A DNA stretch of 64,000 bases from Apophysomyces variabilis (taxonomy: Eukaryota; Mucoromycota; Mucoromycetes; Mucorales; Mucoraceae), in the NCBI GenBank assembly GCA_002749535.1, contig MZZL01000132.1, positions 175,846 through 239,845 of the forward strand, written 5' to 3'. Under the pieces are notes generated by a model. It was not told the origin of the DNA. It worked only from the letters and a program-made list of their open reading frames with translations, and made no database searches. Below are positions 23,231 to 35,670 of the stretch, piece after piece (within the stretch, counting starts at the first letter, position 1; the number at the start of each line of letters is the position of its first letter). Position numbers and translations under genes: made by a program.

Positions 23231-24275
23231 ATGCGTCTTGCTGTGTTGATGTTAGCATGCCTGACTACCTGGGTCACGGCTCAACAGCAACCAGGCGGCA
23301 ATGACAACGGATTGACCGGGATTGCAAAGCAATACGCGGATTCTTTCCAGAATCTGGGTGGCCGAATTCTGCATGATAAAGTGAATGGTAGAAGAATGAA
23401 ATAACAAAGACTTCGTCTTATATGAGATTTCGTTAGTCTATCTGATTTTTTACGGTAACTGGACCTCCTCCAACGCGGCTTCTGAGCAGAGCATCTTTAT
23501 GAATTTTGTTGACAAGGTCTCCACAACACCGTGGTTTAATACATGTAAAAAAAGGGAAAAGATAGAGAGACCTTCTTCCACTCATAACTTGAACCAGTTA
23601 AAGAATACACGGACAATCACGGCCGAAAAGTGACAGGTCCTTTGAATTTGGCCGCCGCCGTGAACGATGCTGGCAGCCACGGACTGAATCTGACGGATGT
23701 TAACACTCACAAGCAGATTGTTGTTGACGCTGTACACTCGGGATACCTATCACCAACAAATGAAATAGATAGTGAAGGATTCTACGTTCTGTTGGCTGGA
23801 AAAGATGTTACTGATTCGGGATTTTGCAACAATCACTGTGGTTACAATTATAACAGTGATCGCTTCCAATACATGTATATTGGTTACCCAGGCCAATGTT
23901 CCGACAGGTTCAGTATCTATAGTTAACCCAATCTAGTTTTGGCTGACCATTAACCTTAGATGTATACCATCAATGATCAAAGATGCATCCCCCAATAATA
24001 ACCCTGCTGTCGATGCTGCGATTACTATCTTTTCTCATGAATTACAGGATATTCTTACTGATCCGCAAGGGGATGCTTGGGTTATTCGCAACGGTGAAAC
24101 CAAGATAGAACTCGGCGATTTCTGTTCAGGTGGAAACGTATCACTGGATCAATGGTTCGGAAATGTCTCAACGACTGAGAATAATGCAAAGTATAATCTT
24201 GCTATTAATGACAAGAAGTATCTCGTACAAACCATATTCAGTCGTCAAAAGAAGGCTTGTGTCTTGGCATCCTAA
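23231..24275 (+). CDS. EXORDIUM-like secreted protein (phosphate-induced protein 1 family)
   Basis: Exons 23231-23387, 23437-23544, 23598-23907, 23960-24275; phases agree, 296 aa. A signal peptide MRLAVLMLACLTTWVTAQ begins the protein. Then GGRILHDKVN, VYLIFYGNW, KVSTTPWFNT, VDAVHSGYLSPTN, EGFYVLLAGKDV, FCNNHCGYN and IFSHELQDILTDPQG follow the EXORDIUM/PHI-1 order, including the conserved Y-Y/FGNW and the HELAE-like helix (here HELQD). The HE of that helix and FC...HCGYH-type segment hint at a metal site, as in metallopeptidase-like folds, but catalysis is unproven. Plant members respond to phosphate and brassinosteroid; fungal and oomycete members are secreted and undescribed. Confidence 0.85.
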
Positions 24276-24458
24276 CCCTCCGCTACTGTATTACATAAAC
24301 AAAAATAGAAATTTGCCAAAGATTGCTTACTCCTCCGAGGCATCCATTTCGTCTAACATGCCGCAAACCTAATGTTTCCAATAAACAGAGACATTCTCTT
24401 TTACTTCAAATCAAAAGAAACCGCTATACTGCTACATTTCAGTCTGTTATCATCTACT

Positions 24459-26478
24459 TCAGTCTTGAACATCTGTCTTTGTAGCTTGTGCAGTGTGATT
24501 ATTGATAAACGTGTTCAGTGCCTCAGCAGTTTGGCTGATCCAATCTTTCAAGGGCATAATAGATGGATGACCAGTAATGGGTCCTTCTATGGCATTGTCA
24601 AAATCAATCGCACCAATCCGAGAGAGGAAATCTGTTCCGAGAGGCAACTGCAGGATCTTTTGCTGAATTTGATCCCGATGCTTCTTCACCACCTCATCAT
24701 CCGCCAAAGCAGTAGCACGATATTGCCGAACCTTGGCGTCCCAAATCACGTCTTCCCGAATAAACTCTGCGATACTATACATATGTTCCAGTAAGACTGG
24801 CTGAACATACAGCGTTTTATGAATCTGAGCAAGGATCTGGTCAAATCGTTCGCGGAAACTAGGTACCGAAAAGATAGCCTTGATCAAAGGCCTATTACGA
24901 TGTTGATTCAAAAGGTCAAACCGATCCAAAACAGCCAAAGGATCAGTAGAAGAGTCGTTTCTAAGAGGAATCATGCTATTTCCCATCGTCTGGTCAAGAT
25001 CAGATGTGATCCATATATATCGATCTTCTTTCGGTTCATGGTACAAGAAGTAGTTGTGTGCCTGGCCAAGGTAGCCATCTACATGACCCATTAGAACCTC
25101 CAGGGCGATGCTAAGTATGAACCATATAAGTTGTCGTCTTCTGCCTTTTCTTGTCATTAGTACTTACTTTTTGAGAAAGATATCGACATCTAAATGTCTG
25201 CTCCATGCGTCCTTCAAGTCTTCCGCTGCCTCTACTTCCGGATTCTTTATAAATTCCATAAATTCGATCAGGTTTTGAAGACCATTATCTTTTCGTGAGG
25301 CTTCCTGAGAGATCTTATAAAGTGTTTCTCCACCAGAGATATAATCCGAGGGTCTGGGGCCCAAATAGTCAAGATTGGCTCCACCATTCAGCTTTCCAGG
25401 TGCCATCGGGTTCTCCGGCATGCTGCCTTGGTAAAGCACACCATGCTTGTATTTCTTGCCTTGTCCAAAAATATTCTTTAAGAATGGGTTCTTGTAATGA
25501 TCAATCATGCCATATAATCCAAGTGGTTCCTCATTGATAAATAGCCTGACCTATGTTTGAGCGTCCTTGGCTTTTTGTAGGAGCCCAAATAGCTCTTTTG
25601 CACAAACCTGATAAACGAGGATTGAGACGCTGGTAAACCGGCAGCATCCAGGATATCATAGTACAGCTTCTCTCGCATAAACGTTGGATCCGTCACACAT
25701 GCTCGTAGTTTAAACCGACGGTAACCACCAAGGGATAATGGGTTGTCTTTAGAAATGTGGAAATTGAAAGAAAACTTTTCGAACAACCGAGACGTTTGTC
25801 CACCTAGCTGAAATTTGACATTTTCGAACTGTCGTAATTCGCTCCCACTTTTCCAAAGCTATCATCAGCTGGAAAGAAGAGATAGAAAACCTCTTTTTCT
25901 TACACTACCTAATGTGCGTCATATTGACATTGATGGCAAAAGATTCCAAATAATTGTCATACAACTCGCGCAGATCTTCCTCGGAGGCTTTAACATGAAT
26001 GGTTGGGATTTCATCCAAAGGGTGAGCAACACCACTGTCAACCGGCGTATAAGTACGAGGAAACACTTCCGGTAAACTCTTTGGTTTTCTGCCCTGAGTG
26101 AACGTGCGTCCATAAAAGTCATGTGCTGGAGCTGACAATGGCGGTCTAGTAAAGCTTTCTTCATCAATGACTGTTCCGTTCTCGTATACTTGTAGATAAT
26201 GGTAGGATCTTAGTGCGGGAGCATAACCGATATGCAGCAAAGGATCCATGTCTGACCGTTCGAGGACATATACTGCTTCTTGCCCGTCCTCGATGTGGAC
26301 AGCCATTTTGGCTTGTGTATCCTTGCCTAAAGGGCATATAACCTTGAACAACGCAACATCGGTAGCCTTGACAACACTAAGTGTGAAAGCAAGTACTAAT
26401 GTAATAACGATGCCATATCAATTTCAAAGTGAGTTGCAACCACAAGTAAACCATACAGCAAAGTACTAGCTTCCGCAT
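24459..26478 (-). CDS. CotH-family secreted protein (spore coat protein H-like)
   Basis: Five exons: 26478-26457, 26395-25909, 25847-25608, 25545-25168, 25110-24459; in phase, 592 aa. Exon 1 plus the start of exon 2 give a signal peptide (MRKLVLCLLAFTLSVVKA). Recognised family order: FKVICPLG at the mature start, IPTIHVKAS, NVNMTHIS, FQLGGQTSR, YRRFKLRACVTDPTFMREKL, FINEEPLGLYGMIDHY, LVMGHVDGYLGQAHNYFLYH and WITSDLDQTMGNS, the last being the kinase-like Asp region. Bacterial CotH is an atypical protein kinase; in Mucorales a paralogue family (CotH) is expanded and some members act at the cell surface in host contact. No C-terminal GPI signal is visible here, so this member looks soluble-secreted. 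Confidence 0.92.
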
Positions 26479-26490
26479 AACGGAGAAATT

Positions 26491-26509
26491 AAACGTACGA
26501 AAACGTACG
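26491..26509. repeat. Tandem AAACGTACG motif just upstream of the CotH gene
   Basis: The nonamer AAACGTACG occurs twice, ten bases apart, 13-31 bases upstream of the CotH ATG on the opposite strand sense; the core ACGTACG is nearly palindromic. Possible transcription-factor half sites or chance; position in the 5' leader makes it noticeable. Confidence 0.4.
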
Positions 26510-26773
26510 GGAATTTTTGTATTTCATAATATATCATTCGAAAAGTTTGTTTGCTTAGATAATAATATGAACCGTTTGCTGTCCGCTTTGTTCTCGGACC
26601 ATATCTCGATGTCTAAAAGCAGTAGTGATTCTGTTATCCAGCAGCGAGTTTACATACATATAAATAGTTAGAATTATTTAAAAGAAGGGGGAGAATTAAA
26701 CAGGAACCGAAGAAAAGCGGCCACTTTGCTCATACACGCTAAACCAGTAGCGTCCTTGGGCGTCTAAATAATA

Positions 26774-28368
26774 CTACTTAAACATACGAAAATCATTATT
26801 ACTCCATTCCGGGCGGTCCGTCAAACGGCTAGGTCTGTCCATGGAAAAGGAAGAGGTGGGATCAACCTGAGACTCTGTGTTTCTAAGCGGGCGACTGTTC
26901 AACGCAAAAGTAGGTGCCGAGGTTGTTTGGCGATCTGCACCGGTAAAAGGATTTGCAGATGGCTGACCAGTGAAGGTTGCAAGCGGATGATGAAGTTGCG
27001 AACCGGCTGTCTTGGCCTCAGGTGGCACTTTGACTTGCTTCAAGTCTATCACATCATTGGTTTCTTCTGTTCGAGATTTTGATCGCTTGGCTGAATCACT
27101 TGTTCCTTTACTGCGAAGGTAGCGGATGGCCTTATTGAATATTTTTTAGATAAATTACATGCGTATTAGTTTTATTTTATCCGACTTAAATAAATTTGAA
27201 CTATTTACCATGCCACAGTTCTCGCAAAAGGCTTGGCTGGGTAAACGTGTGTAGTCCACTCTTAGAGCTTCAACCAGCAAAGTTGATTCGATCAGCTGGA
27301 AATAAACGGTAAAGGACTGTAGCACATATTTTAGGTTAATATGCCATACTTTATACGATACTCGAATACTCACGTCAGAACGGTCGCCTATAAACTCTGT
27401 CACCTTCAAAAGGTTCATAATGAGATTGACAACAAAGGTCAGGATTAAACATGAAAGCGATTTACGGGCGATATATTCGATCACGCGATTGTGCTGGCTC
27501 ATCAACGATTTGGATGTGCTGATATGCAGATAAAGTCTATCAAATTCCTCAATGTAAATCCTCGTTGCCAATGTGTTGCCAACCAATTCTATTTTACCTT
27601 CGGACAAACATGCCACTGAGGAACAAATTATTCAGTACATCAGCAACGAAATTCAGGATGATGACGCCCGATCCCCTGTTATCGTCATTAGTCTTGCCCA
27701 CATTCACAACGTTTTTCCACGCTATACCATTTCGTAAGACATGTTGCACCAAGCAGCACTTCCTGTTTCATAATATCCACTTGAAGCGAATAGAATGCAA
27801 GTTCATAAGGCCAATCAGCAAATCGCAATGCGATAAGAAAAGCGCCAACTATCTTGATCCACCTGGAATGTCGATCGGATTCAAGAATGACCAATCGCAT
27901 AAACATAACAACATAGAAAAGTATATAGGCTATATAACATAGCAATGTTAGTCGTTATTGGTCGTTCAACTGTAGCTGCGTTCTAACCGATATGCCATAA
28001 TCTAAAAAAAAAGAATTCGTTGATTAACCATTCATGTAACTTTAGTCGTGCCCCAAAACCTACGAAACAAGTAGCGGGAAAAAGGCGCAAGTGGTAATTT
28101 CAAATAAGGGTATGAGACCGAATAGGAATCGATGGATGAAAAAGACGACGACTTGAGCCATGTTTACTAGATGACTACATAAGGTATTATTGCGTTTTAG
28201 GAACATCTTGTAATGAGAGACTGATGGGTTTTACATTTTTCCATGGGTTCGTCGATATTGCCTATAGCAAGCCATGAAATTGCGTACAGATATAACGACG
28301 GCAAGCCACATGCCGACCATATTGATACGATCGACGATGCGTTCTCCATAAGGTGATAGTTGAATCAT
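26774..28368 (-). CDS. Probable seven-transmembrane protein, family unknown
   Basis: Minus-strand exons that join in phase: 28368-28235, 28174-28119, 28059-28041, 28001-27988, 27929 to about 27770, then segments ending near 27597, 27370, 27210 and the last one 27140-26774. Hydrophobic segments appear in order: MWLAVVISVRNFMACY, LVNMAQVVVFFIHRFLF, LWHIAYILFYVVMFMRL, IVGAFLIALRFADW, GVIILNFVADVLNNLFL, SLSCLILTFVVNLIMNLL and YFQLIESTLLVEAL, i.e. seven. An ESDRH tripeptide-like motif follows helix 3 and a CENCG cluster opens the cytosolic tail, which is Ser/Pro-rich. Two tiny exons (19 and 14 nt) and the helix 4-5 junction are uncertain, so treat the exon list as a sketch. GPCR-like topology is inferred; no family match. 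Confidence 0.5.
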
Positions 28369-28977
28369 GATACCTCGACCCTACGCTTAATTTCGCAGGG
28401 AAACACAGTCGCTGTCGTCGTCTTTTCCTTCTTTTTCTTTGTCCTCTTTTCGCAAGAAAACTGATCCAAAAGCGAAAGTAATCTGACGAAAATATAAATG
28501 AAGAAGAAGAAGAGATGGAAGACTAAAACTTTTTTTATAAAACCGGAAAGCCACGCTCTTATTCGTTATATAGCAACTAGGTACCGGATGCGGGAGTTTG
28601 AAAAATTAAAAAGGGGAAAAAAAAGTTTGGAAATTGCTGAAGCACAAACGTTACTTCCAGGCTATCCCGAATGTGCTAAGCTTACCAATCCCTAAATGCG
28701 TCTCCGACTTTCCCGCTAGCGAAATAAAACAAAGCGTTTTGTCTAATGAACAACAACGAACGTTACTCCAGTAGCGCTGGAAAGAAGTTAAGGTTTGTTT
28801 AGAACAAAGATAGTAAGAACCATTGGCTAAGTTTCATCAACGATTGCTTTCTTGCTACCCCGCTTTTCGTGGAGAAGAAAAAGATGGAACCAATGGTTCG
28901 CATCCCATTTTGAGGATTAAACTGAGTTACAAGTGATCGGCGGTACAACAAAAACCCTTCAGGGCTTTTTCTCATTG
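28369..28977. other. Spacer between seven-TM gene and subtilase gene
   Basis: About 600 bases. A plus-strand frame at 28498-28695 is Lys-rich and looks like A-tract translation. Nothing else supported. Confidence 0.4.
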
Positions 28978-31900
28978 TTATCCTATCACGACGAATTGAT
29001 GGGAGTACCAAACATCCCAGTCATCTTGCTTTTGCGGGTCGCCAAAGATCTTGAGTGCCAAGGCACGGAGTCTAAACGTACCGTTGGAAACAGATCGAAT
29101 AGACCAGTTGCCGCCTGATCTCAATATAAACCGCCCTCGCCATTCATAAACATAATCCGAACTGTCACTGCCATGATCGTTCCGTGAAACCCAGTGGTCC
29201 GTGCCGTGTGGAAGATCGCCCACAGTGGTATCATTCTGAACGAGCTGAAGTTTGGCGATCGCACTAGGACTTCCCATACGAGTATACAGATAAAGCACAT
29301 CCCCAGCCCGAAAATTGTAGACCGGAATATTGTCGTTATTTTTGTACCACGACCTTTGGTGGATCACGGCTTGTCCCATACGAGTGCCGATATATGGATA
29401 TCCTTGCTGAAACGGATGTTACAGTTATAGATGCTTTCAACTTTCTGTGTCTCTCTACCTTTCTATCGAATATAGGTAACTCGCGTTGATTACCAAGTGC
29501 ACCGTAGTATGGCACATAGATTGACCTGGTTTCATTATAGTCCCCTTCATTTACGACAATATACCCACCATAAATCAGGTGAGGTATACCTGATGCGGGT
29601 TGTCCAAAAGTGGTTTGGAGATTACCAATTTCACCAGCTTGTAGCACAATCTGAGCCTGCTCAAAGCTCACTAGACCACTCACTGATTGATAATTGGGCT
29701 GCGCAACCGGAACAGCACTTCGGACAAGGTCATACCCTATGAAAGGAGTGGTTACAAACGTTATTAATGCATATATTATGTCAAACCAGAGACTGCTGCC
29801 GCCGGAAGATGAGAAAGGCGATACGTTTTGGTCTTGTTCGAAGTATTTTCTATGCTCAGTGTTGCTGTACGAACGAAATTCTCAGTATCATTCAGTGCAA
29901 TCTTATATGGCTCGACGTTCGTTGTGCTATGGATCGCATCGTGGATCTAAATAGCGATGCTTTTTAGCACAGTGTAACGTGAACTGAAACATCATTTACG
30001 CAACCTGTATTAGTCCGGAGCCTTGTCGAGCAGGTGAATCAAGAGCTTTTCGATTTGGAGCTAGGATCGGCATAGCGCTGTTCATAATCGCCCTTAGCAC
30101 AACCACAGGCGCACGTTGTCCTGTTGCTTGCATGTACAAAGCGATACAACCAGACACATAGGGCTATATCCAATTTGAAACAGTCAAATTACATTCTCCA
30201 AGGAATGATGAATATAAATCTAAAAGATAAAAAAAAAAAGGAAACCCACTTACTGCTGCCATGCTCGTGCCACTTAGCGTGGTATAGCTTCCTGCCGTGA
30301 CCTCCACGTGTGAATTAAGTTTTACTATAGTGATGATAGTGGTATAAAAGTAGACTTACCGAGTTTTACAGGAAATGTAGAATAGACTTGTCCACCCACA
30401 CCAGCGATGTCTGGTTTCACGTGAAGCTGCAACCCCACACAGACAAAAGCACATGTATCAGACAAAAAAAATAATCCTATTTTCTTCTTGATTTCCCATA
30501 TACTGACCTCTGGATCAGGTCCCCATGTTGAAAACCTGGTATGAATTTCCTGTATTGGTTAAATTTGAAAAGATTGAAGACGAGAAAAACACCTACACAG
30601 ATACCATGCCAGCCGTCTTTACTTCTACAGGTGCAGTGACAAATTCTAAGGCCGCCGATCGCTCGGTTGCCAGTAAGCGTTCCATCTTCTCCCCGTCAAC
30701 TGAGTTTATAATAGCAATAGGGATGTGCACACGTGTCCGATCCCGTAAACTTATCGTGTTCCTTGCTAAATCCGTTGCAACCAACATCCCTGTCCCACCA
30801 GCATTCTGCACATTCCTCGCCATTTGAGCCCATCCGCAGCTTCCAGGATTGACCAGAACAATATGTTGAGCCAAATCTTGCTGAATCGGAGCACATACGT
30901 CGATGGCTCGGACCGAAAATCGTTGAATCGGTTCTGTAGGAAAACGCTTGGAGGATACTGTCCCGTATTCTTTTGCGGCAGTCAAGATGAATCAGTATTT
31001 CGAAAACACAATAGTTTAAGCTCTCTCACCAAAAGTGCCTAATATGGCTGTGTCATTGACTAATCTGACGACATGACCGAGCTTCTCTCCATTGTCTACA
31101 GACGCCACCGCCAAAACGTTTCGACCGATTGCAGGTGACGGGGTTCGTGCGATCCCTGATATAGATATACCACACGTGTTTCATCAAAATCCCGAATTTA
31201 CCCTGTTTTGTTCAAATATACCGTCTTTTCCCTCGTTGCCTTGAGCTACTACGACTAAAATTCCCTTTTCCACTATGCTAGACAATGCAACAGCAAGCGC
31301 ATCCTGGATATGGTATAAACATGTATCATTTGTGCCATATAAACAACTTACTTCTTCCCAAGCACTTTCACCCCCGCCAAGAGACAAATTTAGAATGTCC
31401 ATACCGCTTTGGGCTGCCATTTCGCTTTTAAAACACGAAATTAGTTATCGCCAATCCACCAACTAAATTTTATCATATCTCTTTCTTATCTAGGTTTTTG
31501 CTCTTCTTATTATCTTCTCATTTTTTTTCTCGTTCGTTATCACCTACTTACGCTGCAGCCAAAATAATATCGTCGTCGGTGTCACCACTGCATCCAAAAA
31601 TACTTTGTTTTTCGATTTTCGGTCAGATAAGAACCTTGAGTAATCCCTAGGCACACACCCACACTTACCGCCAGACCCCTAATTGTACCTCTGGTGCCAC
31701 ACCTTCAAAACGCTGCAGAATGGAATAAGAAAACTTTTTGTATCCTACAAATTCCACACAAACCTTGAGCGTGTCATTTGCTGCTATGATGCCTGCAACA
31801 TGGGTACCGTGACCATCACAATTATCGCTAAGCAACGAAAAGCCCAGTGTAAATATTAGTGATGCTGGCAATAGGAGCCCTATTCTACTATACCCAAGAT

Positions 31901-32668
31901 CAACCTACAATGGGTCATCGTCCGGTGTTGGACCTTTATCTGGACTATAAGAATCACCCACTAAATCATGGCCGTATCTGACAAGACACCCTTCCTAATT
32001 TGTCCATGATCCACTTTTTTCTTTAGAGTGTGAACCGTTGGGCTTTTTTCCCCTTTTTTTACCCCAAAACAACCTCCCAAGGATGGATGCGTGTAGTCTA
32101 TTCCGGTATCGAGAATGCCAACTTTAATGCCTTTCCCCGTCCACCCTTCTGTTTTTGAACGGTCAACTCCAGTAAGTCGATGAGCGGCATTTAAATTCGG
32201 TAAGCCACCGTCTAAGGCCGTATGGAGATCAATGTGTACTTGTGATGGGTGTGGACGAGCGTAACGTTTTCCAGGCCAATAGCGGTGGACATAGGGACAA
32301 GATGCCAATGTCTGAGCAAGAAATATGGATGGCTTCCAATCATCTTCTGTGTGGTTTGACTGCAAGCTCGTTGCAGAAATGTGCAAGGAGGGAGAAATAT
32401 GAATGGACATACCATTCATTATATCCATAAATCGATAGCGCACAGTGACATTTACGCCATGGTTTTCAAGGTAGGCCAAAAAGGCGTCTTGGTCTGCTTT
32501 GGCTGCCTGCCGGTCACTGGTAGGGGATCTGAACTGAACGGTATATCGGTGGGCAGCTTTTCGTTGACGATGTCCTTTGTAAGGCTGATGCTTATGGTAT
32601 AAATGATGGCTGGCTGCGGTTACACATGCAAACAGCCAAGTACAAGCAAAGTACCATAAAATTTTCAT
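28978..32668 (-). CDS. Secreted subtilisin-like serine protease with PA domain (S8, minor extracellular protease type)
   Basis: Sixteen exons assemble in phase to 889 aa: 32668-32063, 31994-31909, 31827-31764, 31712-31669, 31602-31552, 31424-31352, 31303-31222, 31155-31030, 30969-30605, 30549-30508, 30426-30360, 30291-30254, 30163-30005, 29946-29787, 29736-29459, 29406-28978. MKILWYFACTWLFACVTA is a signal peptide, then an I9 propeptide. Catalytic triad: Asp in VGILDTGIDYTHP, His in DGHGTHVAGIIAAN, Ser in LSGTSMAAPYVSG; oxyanion Asn lies in VVAQGNEG. A PA insert (HIVLVNPGSCGWAQMARNVQ) sits between His and Ser. The C-terminal part with ALKIFGDPQKQDDWD matches fungal minor-extracellular-protease (vpr-like) tails. 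It probably degrades external protein. Start chosen at 32668; a further in-frame ATG at 32728 would spoil the signal peptide. Confidence 0.93.
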
Positions 32669-34108
32669 GATGACAAAGCAAACAAGAAAAACACTCACAC
32701 AATCACTCACACAAGAGCAATAGGGCAATTAAATTCAAGGTTGGGAATCTTCACAATGGGAAGAATCAATCGATTTGGTTCTAATCAGGATATCATTATT
32801 ATTTTACATTCTTCACATAGAGAGACAGTTAGATTGGTATTACATAGCGTTGTACGGCACTATCAGATAAGGTTTATTATGAGGTCATTTTGGGTTGGCA
32901 AGATTTCCCGGGCAGCCAAGTGGTTCCCACAGTAATCTCATTGACCGGCGTTTCAGCATTCCGAGAAAACCTTTGCTTTTTTTTTCCTTGGCTCACCTCC
33001 CTATGGTTTGCTGGATTGAACTAAAGTAAGGCAGGTAATAGGGAAGACTCTTTTCCCAGTTTTGTATAAGGTTACCCCATTCCCTGGAAATGCTTCCTAA
33101 ATTGGATAGTAGGAGCGAATCATCGTTTCGATCAGACACTTCTTCTTATTCGACTGAGCACACGGGAAGAACGGGAGGAGTATCACTTCTGACTTTGATT
33201 TTACCCGATGAGGAGTCTGGCAAGACCTCTCTCTCCCGCTAGAAATGAATGCTGCTATCAGTTGGGTGGAGAACGGAATTTTAAACAGACGACGTATCGG
33301 GATAGACAGATAAGATAGCTTATAAGAAGAAGTGAGGCATTATGGGTCCTGGCTAGTGAAACCAACAGGTGAAGTGAATTGAAAATGCATCAAGTAAATA
33401 TGAAACAATTCGCCTTTCTTTCCACATCCTTTCCTTTTTCTCTTTTTTCTTTTTTCGTGTGAGAATGAACCTGAGAGGTCCGGGAAGATCCCAACCCTTC
33501 TCACGACTTCATTGGGTTTGTGTTGGGTAGCGGAAACTGAATCGCACCGCGGTAACGGGGACACAACCTAATCTCGGCGTTTGGACAGTGGTACCACAAA
33601 GGATCTGAGGCAGACAAAGCCAATCTGACATAAACTCCTGACCGCATGACCTATTATACTTCTTATTGAGGACATTTACAAGAAAACAAAAAGGGTTCGT
33701 GCGAAAATAACTATAATCTTCAAATTTACCAACGCAAAACTCCATCACGTAAATAACTCGTAAGAAATATCTTTTTCTCTATGGTGATGGCTGCACAACA
33801 ATAAGAACTCCGTTCCATAAGTGGAATGATGATTTGTTAATAAGGAAACCGAATTAAGTTTGAAGGTCATAGGTCCAAGTTGCCCATGTCGAGCGGTATT
33901 TGGTAACTAAAACCTAACTTGCCATCCGCGAACCACTTAGGTCTCTCGTTCGATAGCGGAGATAGCCGGGTTAGGCGCCTATTTTATCCAAGGGCGGTTT
34001 CAAACCGCAAGATTTTTTTTCTATATAAACCTCTTACCTTCCACCGAGTCAAAGGTCGATCCCCACACTTTTTTTTCTTTTATTTTTTAACCCTTCAACC
34101 TTCCCTAT
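32669..34108. other. Divergent intergenic region
   Basis: About 1.4 kb between the leftward subtilase and rightward transporter genes. A pyrimidine tract lies near 33419-33455 and T-runs at 34012-34088. No frame shows coding character. Confidence 0.45.
34021..34029 (+). promoter_or_regulatory. TATA-like element of the amino-acid transporter
   Basis: CTATATAAA lies 80 bases before the ATG at 34109, followed by a pyrimidine-rich leader and a T-run, a good core-promoter position for a strongly expressed fungal gene. Confidence 0.6.
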
Positions 34109-35519
34109 ATGGCCACTGAAGTACACGAAGTCTCAGCTTCCACCGAGAAATTCAAGGTTGAAGAAACGACAATCGATCACTATGTCGAGGAAGATCGGGC
34201 TTCCAGCGTTGTCAATGAATTCGGACACGGAACTGGTTCTTGGCTCACTGCGTACGCCAACGTTGTTTGCGTCGTTGCCGGTACGGGTACTCTTGGCCTT
34301 CCCTACGCATTCAACAAAGGCGGCTGGCTTGGTATCCTTATTCTGATGCTCGCCTATGGCATGTCGGTGTACAGTGGTGTTATCCTCATTCGCTGTCTCT
34401 ACTACAAACCTGGTCACCGTCTCCATGATTACAAAGAAATCGGAACAGCTGCCTTTGGTTTGCCTGGTTACCTTATTGCCTCCGTACTTCATATCCTGAA
34501 TCTGTTTGGTTGTCCTGCTCTCTATCTGGTCTTGGCGGGTGGTAACATGCATGACCTTCTCAAGCACACGGTAAGTCTCACATAAAAATAAACATTTAAG
34601 TATCACATGTATTCTTACGTTCTTCATGGGCATTTTTCAGGCTGCTGGTCTAACCCCAGGTTATTGGAGTATCATCTTCGCGGCTCTGCTCTTGATTCCT
34701 TCCGTTACCATGAAGACGTTGCGCGAGGTCACTGCTATGGCTGTCATTGGCGCCCTCAGCACTATGATCGCTGTGTTCATTGTCGTGATCCAAGCTCCTA
34801 TTGACCATCGCAATAGCACGGTGGCTATCGAGCACAACCCTGTTATTTGGGTCGGTTTCCCTACTGCTCTTTCCACCATTGCTTTCTCATTCGGTGGGAA
34901 TAACACTTATCCTCATGTGGAACACGCCTTGGCCAAGCCTCATCAGTGGAAATGGGCCGTTACTGCCGGTCTGTCGACTTGTACTGCGTTGTACCTATTG
35001 ACTGCCATTCCTGGTTACTACTCTTATGGTCAACTCACCCAATCGCCTATCTACAACTCCTTCCAAGATGGTTCCCCTGCCAAAATTGTTGCTATGATTG
35101 TCATGACTATCCACGTCATTCTTGCTATCCCCATCTACACAACTTCCTTTTCGCTGGAATTCGAAAAGTTCGTTCGTTGCAATGAAGACAGACTTGGCAA
35201 GTTCGGCGCTTGGCTTGGCCGTGCTATTATCCGTACTGCAACTATGGTGATTCTTGCTCTGTTGGCTGTCTTTGTCCCCTACTTCGACAACTTCATGAGT
35301 CTCATTGGCGCTCTTTGTAACTGTGGTCTCGTTTTTCTTCTACCTGTGGTCTGCTATCTTAAACTTACAGGCGTCCGCAACAAGCCCTGGTACGAACTCG
35401 CTTTCTGTGCATTGACCCTGCTTTTGGGTGTCGTCGGCTGTGTATTTGGCACCAAGGACGCCATCATCGGCTTGATTCAAAGTTTCGCACAATCCAAGTC
35501 TGTGGGAGGAGGCCACTAG
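34109..35519 (+). CDS. Amino-acid transporter, AAAP/SLC36-type (vacuolar AVT-like)
   Basis: Exons 34109-34570 and 34641-35519, phase 0, 446 aa. After a short acidic N-terminus the first helix carries the AAAP signature VVCVVAGTGTLGLPYAFNKGGW. About eleven hydrophobic helices follow; FSFGGNNTYPHVEHALAKP is the conserved loop with H/P and YYSYGQLTQSPIYNSF another. Fungal relatives (Avt family) exchange neutral amino acids with protons at the vacuolar membrane; some act at the plasma membrane. Substrate cannot be read from sequence. Codon use is more biased (C-ending) than in neighbours and there is a clear TATA box, suggesting high expression. A poly(A)-type AATAAA is at 35665-35670. Confidence 0.9.
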
Positions 35520-35664
35520 ATTTCCCTCTTATGATTCGGCGCTGTGCGCTCAAGTAAACAAAAGGAATGTGCCTCATCCCTCACTTTTTTTTCTTTCCCG
35601 ATTCATCCATATAATGCTGTAAATATTTGTCCGCTTCTATTTTTCTGCCCCAGTGTTTCATATT

Positions 35665-35670
35665 AATAAA
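35665..35670 (+). terminator. AATAAA polyadenylation signal
   Basis: AATAAA 146 bases after the stop codon of the amino-acid transporter, in AT-rich 3' DNA; the likely cleavage signal of that gene. Confidence 0.5.

Noticed and set aside
26774..27052. Separate small gene MIDLKQVKVPPEAKT
   Set aside because: The frame continues upstream through an in-phase exon into the seven-TM protein, so it is that protein's tail.
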